Shown piece after piece: positions 45,435-56,440 of a DNA stretch of 64,000 nucleotides. Position numbers and translations under genes: made by a program. The notes beneath the pieces were generated by a model that searched no databases, was not told the DNA's origin, and was given only the letters and a program-made list of their open reading frames with translations. Source of the DNA: Lates calcarifer (taxonomy: Eukaryota; Chordata; Actinopteri; Centropomidae); NCBI RefSeq assembly GCF_001640805.2, contig NC_066833.1, positions 1 to 64,000 on the forward strand. The letters run 5' to 3'. The first letter of the stretch is position 1, and every line of letters starts with the position of its first letter.

Positions 45435-48278
45435 TTAGCTGTCATATAACAGCAGAGGAACCTGCTCCATTTCAGATGTAGCATCAGTCATAAAGTCGAT
45501 CTTTATTGATCCTTTTGCTCCTGAGGCTTCATCAGTTGCTGTGGCTGTTATCTCTGTGGAACCAAACCTGATTTCCAACCTGATCTGACGTGCCCTGCCT
45601 TCTCTGGTATCAGGCATGCCAACAGTAAATGAACCAACATCATCTACTCCCCATTCATCAACATACTTTAGATTTTTCCTCTCTGTGTTATAAAACCTAA
45701 TGGTCGCTGCTGTCTGATCTGCCTTTACTGGATGGAAGATATGCTTTCTGGTTTCATTCCAACCCACATTTTCATCTATTTCCACCAGTTTCATGAAAAT
45801 ATCACGACATAACTCACGCCCATCAGCTGTGAATTTCTTTTCTGCCTTATGCCTGGACTCATCAAACTCCTCACTGACAGCGATCCCATAGGTAAAGGCA
45901 CTCTTGCGAGATGCCACCACCTCTGGGTTTCTTCCAAACATCACAGCTCCCTTGACAATTGCTTCTTGGGGCCTAAAAGGACACAGAACTTTACACTGAT
46001 CACCAAACTGATCATTAATGTGTCCACGCAGAATCTTGCTTTCAGCGTACCCCCCCACTAACAGGATGAACTGGATGTTGAAATCTTTGTCCAAGATTTC
46101 TCTGAGACTCTTCACGATGCCGTTCAGAGACTCAATGAAGAAAGACTTCATTTTCTGTTTTGAGATTTTGATTGACCCGTCGTTCCAGGATGCACCTTGC
46201 ACTGTTTCAAAGAACTTTTCTATTTCCTGTCTTCTCTGAGCTAATGATCCCAGGTTAAATGGACAGATGATCTGAACATCTTCATCTTCTTGTTTGAGAA
46301 CTGTGAACTCATACATCATTTTCTGAACCTCACTGGGATAGTTACTTTCATACTCATCCCAGACACCATGACAGAAGATTTCTCTGAGGAACTCTTTGAA
46401 TTTCTTGTCCACAGTTTGTCCACCCAGATCATTTCCAGAGGCCTTGTGCAGCTCCTTCAGGGCTCCTCCATCCAGGACCTCATGGACAGTTGTGTCAATA
46501 GTTCCACCTGCAACACAGAGGAAGTGATTAAATCTGAGTCATGGCAGTGTCTGTTTCTTAAACAGTAAATATTTCTTCGTGTCAGTAAAATTAGAAATTA
46601 GTTCTTTTTTAAAAAAGTTCTTGAAGAGGACTTTTAAAGATAATTTGTGATAAAGGTTTGTATCTGTTAACAGTACCACATACAGTACCTCCACAGTCGA
46701 CGACAATGTATTGTGTTCCTGGAGAGTGCTCCAGTGAGTCTCCTCCATGGTTCTGTGTTATAAAACCTTCAGCTGGGAGCTTCTTACACCAGACTGAAGC
46801 TGCCTCTGGTTCCAGTGCAATGACCAACCTGTCCTCTGTTCCTTTGGTTACAATACCAGCCTGGAAGTAGAAGGAATAATGGATCATTCATTTTCATGAG
46901 AAATAAAACCTTCACTGCAGAGTCTAATAGTCTCAGTGTGTTACCTGAGTTGCAGCTTCTCTCATGAACTGTTTGGCTGAAGGATCCCAGATCGCAGGTA
47001 CAGTCAGCACCCAGGTGAAGTCAGAGGCAATAAACTTTGTCCCAGCTGTATTTGCTGAGATGGTTTCCAGGGCATCTTCCTTCAGGTATCGTAAAGCTTC
47101 AGTGAAAACCTTCAAGGCCTTCATTGACTTTCCATTTGCAGCTTTAATTGTTACATCTTTGTTGAGTGTCTGGAGATAAACGAGATATTTGTTCATACAT
47201 GTTTGGAGTTTGAAGCTTTGTCACTATTAGGGTTGAAGGACAGGGAGTGACAACCCAGATGCTGACAAGGATAGGCTTGAACAGTTCCTGGGTTTACTTT
47301 CCAAACAAAGAAACAATAAAAGATCTTACTGTCTTTAGACTGGTGAGAGATCCACAACGCAAACAAAACCGAGCAAGGTGGTGGCAAAAAGTCCAGAACC
47401 CGGAGAGCACAAGAGTCATAAAGCAAGTTAAACACCAAAAGTTAATCGGGCTGATTATTGGCCCAAATCCCTCCTCCTAATCAAAGTCATCATAGGTCTG
47501 ATTATCTGATGGTTGTAAAGATGATCTTGTGAGATTCTCCTGTGGTGTGAGGTGTGTTCACAGTGATTTTACCCTCTCTGATCTGCTCTGACAATGGTCA
47601 CTATTTTTACTATATTTTAAATTATATAAATATACTAATATTTAGGTTCAATATTTCCAACAGAAATCATGTTGTGTGGGGGGAATGCCAAGGAAAGCTG
47701 AGCACACACTCAGTCAGATGGAGCTCAGACATGAACTCTCTCCTCTCCTCTCTGCTTTGGCAGCAGAAACACTCTGACATTACTGTCACTGTTGATCTGC
47801 ATCACATATTTATACTAACTCACAATAAATTGAAGAACTGAATTAACCTGCAGGTATCTGTGTTTCTCCTCCTCGTCATTAAGTACTTTATAACTGGTTC
47901 TGATAACATTAATTGTAATTAAAGACTCAACAACATAACAATAACCTGCCTTACTCTGTATTTTGTGTAGATTTAAGTATATTGATTATTATTACTCACT
48001 TTGCCATAGAGGGCCATCTTGAAAGCTTCAAAGAAGTAGTGTTTTCTTGCCTCTCCACGCATTTTTAAGTATTCAGTTTTGGCTTCATAACCAAAGTTGA
48101 GAAATTCTTCTTCTTCACTGAACAGAATGCAGGTTGGAGTTTTTGGGGTGTCCAGTCCGAGCTCTTTTCCCCAACGCTTCAAAAAAGGATCAATTTCCTC
48201 CCCTCTGGGTGTCATAGTGAAGGCATACCCACTGTATGCAGTACCAAAGTCAATCGCTACAACATATGAGTCACCCAT
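45435..48278 (-). CDS. hspa12a-like: HSPA12A-like protein (atypical Hsp70 ATPase), four exons, intact
   Basis: Exons on -: 48278-48000, 47169-46945, 46860-46689, 46507-45435; total 1749 nt, 582 aa. All introns are GT-AG with phases 0, 0 and 1, exactly as in the + copy; exons 2 and 3 have identical lengths (225 and 172 nt). The ATPase landmarks are the phosphate-1 loop AIDFGTAYSGYAF, ALEPEAASVWC, phosphate-2 DCGGGTIDT-type across exons 3/4, and LLVGGYAESKIL. The frame is open through the A-run position where the + copy breaks (SRKSAFTYGIA). Mammalian HSPA12A/B are about 100 residues longer, so this is a short fish-type paralogue. The protein should be a cytosolic nucleotide-binding protein without the classic substrate-binding domain (family knowledge). 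The longer first intron holds LTR-like sequence near 47230-47480. Confidence 0.92.
47225..47485 (-). mobile_element. LTR-like repeat fragment in intron 1
   Basis: It begins 'gttgaaggacagggagtgac' and contains 'aacccagatgctgac', 'gggtttacttt' and 'aacaaagaaacaataaaa'. The composition and order (a CCAGATGC box followed by TTTATT-type signals on the other strand) resemble the solo LTR families at 7350, 53159 and 62570. No target duplication was identified, so the call is tentative. Confidence 0.35.
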
Positions 48279-48375
48279 TGTAACAACAGGTCCAGCTGGT
48301 CCAGGTGAGGAAAAAAGTCAAATTGCTGATCAGCAGTCACAGTGTATTTATCTCCTCTCTCTCTGTAAACCTTGC
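48279..48375 (-). promoter_or_regulatory. Probable core promoter of the - HSPA12A-like gene
   Basis: Read on -, an AT-rich TATA-like box (GAGATAAATACACTG, about 48343-48357) lies about 70 bp before the start codon, and a C-rich/purine stretch lies further upstream. The leader ('tttcctcacctgg', 'cagctggacctg') is shared with the + gene and both relic copies. Confidence 0.55.
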
Positions 48376-49900
48376 CCCCTGGTTTATTGTTTTACTCCAC
48401 TAACTCAAACTGGATTGGTTCAACTCATTAAGATTAAAACCCATGTTGTAAATTATTGTCTAAAAAGGGAATATTATTTTATTGAAAAATAAAAAACTTT
48501 ACAGATTGATAATAAAAACCTTCTGGTGGCCAAGTTGCACAAGACTGATTACCATCAGTCAGTGTAATGGAGCCACTCTGCAGCTGACATTTGGGTGGAC
48601 GTAGGTATAGTCTGGACAGTCACCAGTATTTTTTTGAAGTCCAGTCACATATGCAGGATAAAACAATGACAAGGCTGTGAAACTCTCCATGCAGGGATGC
48701 GTCTCTGTCATCATCTTGCAAAGCATTCAGCCATGACTGAGGAGGGTGTGGCCTGAAATCTAGTACATACAAATGCACATTTGATTTGATTTGAGTGTTT
48801 GTTTGTGTTTTTTTTATTAATGGGGGTAATTAAATGCTTTAACCACTCAGGCCAAACTGGTAAAAGCAAAATAGTTCGTTCTTTTACTCACTAATCTTAC
48901 ATGAAAAACTTTCTCTCAAGCAGGGTTTGACTGAAAAAGTCTGTTAAATGTCAGAGAGCTGCTGAGGGGTGGTTGTTAGCTTTTATGTTTTGTTTTGTGT
49001 TCATCTGATAACCATGTTTGCCACACATAGTACAGGAAGGAAGTGTGTATAAAGAGCCTCTTGTCTCTGATTTGTTCCTCTTTCTCTGAACAGTCATGTG
49101 ATCACTGGAGAATTTACACTTGGAATGTATCATGCGTTGAACTGTCGACACCAAATGTTGAATAGTTTCACAAATCCAGCTTCTGTAGTGTGGATGTTTG
49201 CAGCGTCTCTCACTTTTACATTCTGATTTTGTTTTCTGTGACAGGTCTGATCACAGCCTCCTACAAATTCAAACATATAAACTAACAAGAACAGAGACAA
49301 CAGAAATGTGAAGGGATGTGTGCTCTGTAAGTACCAGTTCAGCCAAATGCAGTTTAGTGTCTAACCAGACAGTATAACCAGTACCTGTTAATGTAGCATG
49401 AAACATGGTTAACTCAGTGTAGGACAATATAACAACTTGTTTTAATAATTCTGTTCAGCAGCTGTATTATCTCAATGTAGTGCCACTGATTTGTTTTGTC
49501 AACAAACTATTAAATTAATATCACTATATCAATAGAAAAAACATTCAGCAAACAGTTATGGAGCCTGTCTTCTGTCTGACAGTGACCATCAGTGTTTGAT
49601 CAGATACAAGAAGTTTGTCTTAAGAGGACATGTGTAAACCGTGTGGACATTAATGGAGAGCAGGAGTAATCACTTCACTTAGAAGATACTGCATTGTTAG
49701 CTTAAATACTGTTTGGATATCGCTTGACTTGTAATTTCTTATTTCAACAGCACGTCTGTTCTTATTTTAACTTCATTCCCAGCTGCTGCAGCTGTGTACA
49801 GGAGTGAGCTGATATACTCACTCGACCTGATATCCCATATTCTTCACATATTTCCCATACTAGTGAAATGTGATCTTACTACTTACTAATGATATAGTTC
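48376..49900. other. Intergenic sequence, nothing recognised
   Basis: No supported gene, repeat copy or splice-bounded exon. The frame at 48951-49154 (-) matches nothing known to me. Confidence 0.35.
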
Positions 49901-49904
49901 CTGT

Positions 49905-50410
49905 AGATGGCATTGTCCTGGCCTCAACTCCACCATAAGGAATGTATCTTTGATCAGGATAAGTCCTTTAGCTCCCACATAAAACAAACTTCACGGACTG
50001 CCTCTTTTCCCTGTGTAATATCACTTAAATCAGCCACATCTTATCTCAAAAAGATGCAGAAAAACTAGTTCAAGCATTTTTTTTTACTTCTAGACTTCAT
50101 AGATGGACAGAATTCAACCCCAAACATCTGAAAGTCAGACCAACACACATGTGCCCATGCCCAGCCAAACAACCCATCCACCCAATGTCATTCTAGTGGA
50201 AACACTGAAAACTTCCTCCAGTTTGGATCCAGGAGGCAGAAACACCCTCTGTAAAGCCACCTTAAACCTTTCCTCTGTGATAAATCTTATAGTCACAGCT
50301 GGATCCGACCTAAACCTGAACCTTGATATGCTGCTATAACCCTAGACTGCAGGGAGATTCTCCCACGATGCACTGAGCTCCTCTCTCGTCGTGTTGGTCT
50401 CTGCTGCTCC
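49905..50410 (+). mobile_element. L2-clade LINE fragment with internal deletions
   Basis: It starts with 'gatggcattgtcctgg' as in the copy at 22920, continues through 'tttgatcaggataagtcctt' and 'aaaaagatgcagaaaaacta', then jumps to the 'aggcagaaacaccctctgta' end of the ORF2 and the 3' UTR ('gctgctataaccctagactg', 'cacgatgcactgagc'). Most of the region between is replaced by unrelated sequence at about 50098-50230. Confidence 0.65.
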
Positions 50411-50979
50411 CATGGTCTTGCTCAGGACACACTGATATTATTATTAGACATCTCTATGTGGAACTTAAACTTTGCCACATTATCTCTCCTCCCGATCTCT
50501 CAGTCCCTCATGACTGATGAAGCTGCAGTGATGACTCGTAGCCACCAGGTGTCACTGCAGGCTGTGATCATGTGAGTTCCTGTTGATCAGCCTGGTAGAA
50601 CAGACAGGGGGAAGGTTTCAGGTTCAGAACTGTTACTGATTGATTTTCTGTCAGTTGATTGATTAGTTCATTGTTTCAGCTTCAGTCAGACAGATCCACC
50701 TGCTCACCTGTCTCTTCCCTGCAGACTCACACACCCGTTCCCATTTCCTCTTTATCCCAGCAACATGTTGTCTGCACCTGCCTGAGCTCCTCCAACTTAC
50801 CTGTGTGATCATGTGACCAGCTGTTGGACTCACCTGCGTTTAAAGGATAAATATATTTATTTGCTTTTTGGTAGAAGGAAGATTAACACAACTGTCATAC
50901 CTCTGTGGTAAATACTCCTCCTGTCTTTATGCTGAGCTCTTATTGCTGAGACTGAACAAACATAGACAGAACGAGCTCC

Positions 50980-51450
50980 ACCATCGGGGCTGAGTTGGAC
51001 TCAGTTCAGCAGGTGGCTGAGGTAAGGATGCTCAGGAAACTGAAGAGCATCCTGGACAATAATTCTCACCCGCTACACGACCTTAAGGTGTTTCGGGAGA
51101 GCACCTTCAGCCACAGACCGGTACCTCCTCAGTGCAGGACTAAGCACAGCAGGAAGGCCTTCCTGCAGCCATCAGAGTTTTTAATGTCCATTAATGTCCA
51201 ATAATCACCAGACAAACAGTCTGCTCTCTGTAACATTAATGGTACAATATTTGGTTTATTTTCACACGTGCAATATCTTGTGTAATATTCTGTAACATTC
51301 TGTATATTTTGTATGGCTCTTGTTTCTCTTTGTTCTTGGTTTCACTTGTCCTTTTTAATTTAAATTTGGTGTTGGTTGGTGTGCTACTGCTATAACAAAG
51401 TAATTTCCTGTCAAGGATCAATAAAGTACTATTCTGTTCTATTCTATTCT
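50980..51450 (+). mobile_element. Non-LTR retrotransposon 3' end fragment
   Basis: About 51030-51200 encodes 'LDNNSHPLHDLKVFRESTFS' followed by a 'PPQCRTKHSRKAFLQP' stretch, the type of arginine-rich C-terminal end found in several fish LINEs. The following 3' UTR ends with 'aaggatcaataaagtacta' and a (TTCTA)n tail at about 51430-51449. The clade is uncertain. Confidence 0.5.
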
Positions 51451-51459
51451 AAATTAAGC

Positions 51460-52110
51460 TAAGGCAAGCTAAACTAACTCAGTTTAGCTTGGCCCATACT
51501 ACGAAGGGAGTTTAACCTGCTTTGGTTTAACTCAGGTTATCAGGTGAAGTCAGGGTTAACTGCCTCAGTCTGTGTTAAACAGTACTACGGTGGTTCAGAT
51601 ATTGGTAAGTCGGTCTTAACTTAATCAGAGTTTGTGCCTGTGCATAAAACGGGCGTGCACTGTATTTCTTAGATGAAGAGCACATGTTAATTGTGTTTAT
51701 TAGGAATCTACAGAAACAAATGGCAAAATGTAAAACAACAAAGCCATGGACATTTGCCACATGTTTTCTGGAATCAACGGCATGTAAAACATGTGATAAT
51801 AGGATATGTGGATTATAGTCTGCATGTGGCTCACATTTCTGAAAATGACCTGTCGCTGTACTGTATGAATGTAATGCTGTTATGTTCAATATTAATTTTA
51901 TTCTGTTTCCTGAAATTAATGACACACAACAGACTACAAAAAAGAAAAAATCATAATAATTGATAGACTGTGACTATCCGTTTTCAGCTGGTTCTGATTC
52001 TGGCCCTGCTGTCAGCATGATGATGGAAAAATGAATCCGGCAAAACAACCAACTTAGGCAATAAGCAATAATTTTACTTGATATCCAACACATTCATTAC
52101 AACTACAGCT
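51460..52110. other. Intergenic sequence, nothing recognised
   Basis: Open frames on both strands (51575-51963) overlap one another and have no recognisable domains. Confidence 0.35.
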
Positions 52111-52119
52111 TTGAAATAG

Positions 52120-52540
52120 AATCAGCAACATGGTCTAGATTATCAGTAACTCTACTTCCAGCCCAGACTTCCTCACACAGAGAGAAGGGGAAGGAGAAAA
52201 GCCTTGCCTTCTTATGTGATACGAGTCGACTCTGTTGACCTTGTTCTCTGTAGTGTTAAGACGTCCGAGCTCACTCCTGGTTGTGATTGCCAAATTCAGG
52301 AAAAATGTGCTAAAGACGTGCACATCACGAACTTAAGACCTCACCAGAAGAAACACTGTATCTGAGGTTTACATTGTTCATTAATGACCATAGTTTGTGT
52401 TTAATCACCAGGTGAGTTGTGCAAAGTTGGCAAGCCACTTTGCAGAGACGCTTGTAGACAGTGGAGCCAGGAAGTCAAGGCAGTGTGCAGGTCTTTGTGA
52501 GCTCAGTTGAAGCCACAGAACTCCAGGCTTCCTGAATGTT
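52120..52540 (+). mobile_element. LTR-like repeat, copy 3 of 3
   Basis: Matches 28670-29140, including 'gaaggggaaggagaaaagcc' and 'gtcaaggcagtgtgcaggtc'; the TATA-like box of copy 1 reads 'cttatgtgatacgag' here. It lies just left of duplicated block B, as copies 1 and 2 lie left of block A, so it may have been part of the original duplicated segment. Confidence 0.5.
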
Positions 52541-53158
52541 GGACTTTTCTGAAGCCACAGGAAACTGATGGACCTACTGCAACCTCCCTCACTGTATGAG
52601 GCTCAGTCATCCTGCAACTATTCATCCAAAAAGTACAATGAGATGTCAAATCTACTAACAATACCTTTAAGTTCTTTGAGTGGATGAACGAGGGACTTAC
52701 TTGTTTGTAGATTCACCAGGAAAAACCCAAAACCGATTCTACAGACTAACAGACAGGTAGACGAACGGATGGTCGTCATCACTAATGGTCAAATGTATAA
52801 ATAAAAATCATGGTACTGTGGCCAAACAAAACCACAGCACATGGATGACAGGCGTGCAGACATAAATCGAGACAAAAACAAACAAACAGAGGCAGACAGG
52901 TGCTGTCGCAAGTGACCGAAAAGATGGACAAACAAGAGATGAGTGGAGGCTTTGTTCCTGCACAGCAGCAAAGACAACTGAATCCTCTGTCCTCAGTGAA
53001 CATCAAACCTGTCTGATCCTCCACAAAGCCCTGAAAAAGTCTCTTCAGACTCTGAACCACATCAGTCCAGCTGTGACCCAACATCTTGCTCTTCCACATC
53101 ACTAACTCAGCAGTTCCAAAGAAAAAGACTGACTAGAAACAGACAGTATTTTTCTTTT

Positions 53159-53549
53159 TATCAAGCACACAGCAGAGCAGGACTCCAAATGCAAGACTCA
53201 GACAAAGATCACAGATCAGGTTCTTTATTATAAGCAATAGTCTGGTACACAAGAAAGCAGTCTGATCAGGCAACGGTATCCAAAAATGACAGGCAAAATC
53301 CAGAATCAAAACTGGGAAAACGCTGGAAAGCTGACACGAGGGACAAGACAATCTGGCAACTGACAAGAGGAAGAGACACTGACTAAATACACCAAGACAA
53401 GGAGATAACGAGACACAGGTGAAACACATTAGGGCGGGGACAGTAATCAAGACAAGGAAGTAAAGACAACTGGAATAACCAAGGAACAGGAAACAGGAAG
53501 ACAAGACAAAACACCAAAATAAAACAGGAAAAACATCCAAACCCTGACA
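53159..53549 (-). mobile_element. Solo LTR with empty site visible in block A
   Basis: CTTTT at 53154-53158 is repeated at 53550-53554, and block A has the same sequence with a single CTTTT and no insertion (about 33797-33805). Read on -, the element starts TGTCAGGG and has an AATAAAG signal near 53220-53235. It therefore inserted after the A/B duplication. Confidence 0.85.
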
Positions 53550-53715
53550 CTTTTGGCATATAGAGGTTTGAATACTTGAATATTGCACGTCATTTTGTGA
53601 TTTCTATATTTAGATTAATTGTTCAGCCCTACTACAGAGAGACCGATAAACAGGAAGATACGGCCACCTCCAAAAACATAACATAGAAATAAAGAAATAG
53701 AAAAATGGGACTCAC

Positions 53716-56081
53716 CGATTGTAGATTTACCTAAAGAAAAAGGGTTAGTGCACAAATATTGATCCAAGCTCATTAGACAGAAATCAACAGTCAGAGCACA
53801 GCACCTTCAATCCACAGCCAAGAGACTTCTGACCTTTATCACAACCTCTGTTTACACCACATCACAGAAACTTTCCCATCATCATCATCCTGCAGCTTTC
53901 ACACAAAAACACTGTCTCACTTGAAATAATGCAAAAGGTAGAGATTTAGGCACCAGTGAATGATCTGTCCTTAGTGACCATAAAACCCATCTGATCCTCC
54001 AGAGACCTGAAAGTGTCTCTTCAGACTCTGAACCACATCAGTCCAGCTGTTTCCCAACATTCTTCCTTCACTAGCTCAGCAGATCCAAACAAAAACCAAC
54101 TAGAGCCAGAGTCAGTCTATTTCTACCTGCATGTTTAGGCTCTTAAAACAAACCAGAGGACAGAATTTCTCTCCCAAAGCTTCCAACCATTCTGCAGCCG
54201 TCTAAATAAACTCACTATCAGAACCACTAAAGACCACTGAACACTTCAGAGCTACCTGTTCTGCAACAGAGAGAGGAAAAAAGATAAACAGAAAGACAAG
54301 GAGACAAGTAAATGGGTGGCTATATTGGACGGAACAACAAAATAATGGGTGGCCATGGTCAAATTGGACACGAGTTGCTACGTTGGCTAAACGGATAGCA
54401 TGTCGGAAAAACAATTCATGGCATGGCAACCGAGCAGAGACACATCACATGTAAAACAAAAAACCATTTCAAGCTGACAAACAGCAACACAGTCATGACA
54501 CGGCGCCCATGATAAAACCCCTTCAGTACACAACCAAAGAGACAGAGGCTCGGCGGCCATCAAACAACACACAGAATAAAAAGAAAATGTCTTACTGGTT
54601 CGTAGATCTACCTGAAAGGAGAAGAAAAAGAATAGTCTGAGTAGAGTCTCCAGCCTCTGACAGTCTGGTCATTACCTAACTTTGAAACTTCCTTTGGTTT
54701 CTGTGTAGTATTATATGTATAAATACTCTAAACATGTACATTATTAACACTAAGCTAATTCATTGCTAACTTAGGTAGTTTAACAGCATCACTTACCCTC
54801 TGGATGGGTTTAAGAGAACGAGATTCTCCCGGTGTCTTTACTCCACAGCTTACAGGAGGGCGTTGATCTGTTAATAAGAATACATTTAATCAAGAAGCAA
54901 TGTGAGTCCTGTCTCAAACCTCTAGAGTCAGAATCAGAATCAGACTTTATTGCCAAGTAGGTTTGCATATACAAGGAATTTGTCTTGGTATATTGGTGAT
55001 AAAGGACAGTTATAGTAAAAGAAAAGAGTGAAAAGCAAGAACTATATTTACAAGGGACATAAATATACATAATTAAAATGTAAAGTGAAAATGTTTTCCT
55101 TGAAATTCACTTTGGTATCGGTGTGGTGTTTTGGAGAGATGGGATGAGGATCTTGCTCTTCAATAAAAAGCTCCATCTCCATAGCAATCCTTTCTATAAT
55201 GTTGTCAGGGTAACACTTTATAGTAGTGTACACTTCTTCAACATTAACTAGTGGGTTATTAGCATACTGGCTCTTTTCTTTTTTTCTTAAATAACAAAAT
55301 AGTGTACGAAGGAATTAAGTCTCAGTTCAGTGGTCGAAAAACAAAGTCAGAAAAGTCGAATTTTTTTAAATTAATGGAGCACTTCATTTTTTGCTGTGTA
55401 AAATATCACAGACTTTCTGTGTACGATGTCAAAGAAATATAACTGATCATAGAGGAGCAGTACAACTTCACAAAAATACAACCACACAAAGATAAAATCA
55501 ATATGAACTTTATGACCCAGACCTGACTTTAGGATAGGAAACATATCCTGACTACTACTACTGTTCAAAGCACATTCAGATCATCATAATTCAGGTACAG
55601 CAGCTTCCTTACTTATTCTCACTGAGCAGTAATTAGAAGGTTATTGAGGGGAAAACTCCTAGTTAATGTCCTAGTAGCTGTAGAATGTGATCATGCAGAG
55701 GAGAGAGATTAATAGGTGCTTTAGTATGACCAATAAAGAGCTAATAAGCAAACAAGTTGATGGTGAATAACTGTTGTCAAACCCAATCAGTTTATTTTCA
55801 TTTTAAATAAACAGATCAATAAGCAAAGCAGTTCATATTCACCCTCTGTCGGCCATTTTGCTCCTACTTCAACCAAACTCATTTCTCCTTCTGAATTTAA
55901 TCCTGTCATAACTAATAAAGGTTTACAATCCTTTTGTTAATCCTTGTGTTAACGAACCTGACACACGCTGACATTAGCGCCATGCTAACTGGCGGCTAAT
56001 TTAGAGACGTCACTGACCTGTCCAGCTGAGTGTTCCCGCTCCTCCTGTCGTCGGATGGTGTCCCTGGACTTTACACAACAT
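53716..56081 (-). pseudogene. Duplicated 5' part of the coiled-coil gene (four exons)
   Basis: Exon copies on -: 56081-56018 (ATG, 64 nt), 54867-54797 (71 nt), 54611-54596 (16 nt) and 53730-53716 (15 nt), all with the same AG/GT borders and lengths as in the gene at 15759-37914. The first exon differs by a few residues (QGHHPTTGG against QRHRPTTGG). The fifth exon is deleted and no coiled-coil exons follow before the HSPA12A-like gene on the left. I infer a truncated duplicate that may still be transcribed. Confidence 0.65.
54926..55090. mobile_element. Short interspersed repeat inserted in block B
   Basis: Begins 'agagtcagaatcagaatcag' followed by 'actttattgccaagtaggtttg', a very common fish dispersed repeat. 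Block A runs across the site without it ('cctctaatgttttccttg'), so the boundaries are clear and the insertion is younger than the duplication. It has no coding capacity. Confidence 0.7.
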
Positions 56082-56311
56082 TTTTAGACAGGGGCAGTTT
56101 CTCTGTTCAGCCCCCGGGGTTTTAAATCTCGACCCCGCCATGACGCAGGCGCCAGCATCTGTTGATTCAGCCACGGTGTTCGAATTCCGGCGTCTGACGT
56201 CACCTTTTTATAATTGGAGGGCGCATTCGATGATGCGTTAAAAGATCACAGAGCATCGTAAAAACCAAAACTGAGGACTGGGACTCTCCTACAGGCACAA
56301 AGCCAGCAATG
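56082..56311 (-). promoter_or_regulatory. Duplicate coiled-coil promoter with CRE and TATA box
   Basis: TGACGTCA at 56195-56202 and an adjacent TATA box (about 56205-56213) are identical to those at 38031-38049. The start codon copy is at 56081-56079. The promoter looks intact although the gene body is incomplete. Confidence 0.6.
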
Positions 56312-56382
56312 GTCCAGTGAAGGATGACCTCAAAGTACTCTTTCTATCACCCAGTAATATCCCCAGTCAGGATCAGCAGATA

Positions 56383-56440
56383 ATTCAATTCAATTCAATT
56401 CAATGTTATTTATATAGCGCCAAATCTCAACGGAAGTTTG
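56383..56440 (-). mobile_element. L2 LINE tail
   Basis: Read on -, the sequence is the L2 3' end: 'gagatttggcgctatataaa' followed by an (ATTGAATTGA)n run at 56386-56404. Only the tail is present, directly beyond the edge of block B. Confidence 0.65.

Larger units (their letters stand above)
52840..56311 (-). repeat. Segmental duplication, block B
   Basis: Second copy of block A (33465-38141). Differences from A: an LTR at 53159-53549, loss of a 1.0-kb piece between about 53565 and 53575 that in A contains exon 34261-34288, a 165-bp repeat insertion at 54926-55090, and different sequence at 55277-55370. The right edge ends at the same base as in A and is followed by an L2 tail. Confidence 0.85.

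Noticed and set aside
2700..48000. The HSPA12A-like genes as canonical inducible HSP70
   Set aside because: The proteins have introns, lack the Hsp70 substrate-binding domain and EEVD end, carry the HSPA12-type ALEPEAAS motif, and have no visible heat-shock element array.
52690..52720. A further micro-exon like GTGAATCTACAAACAAG on -
   Set aside because: It has a plausible donor but no AG acceptor directly before it, and no counterpart position in block A, so I did not include it in a gene model.
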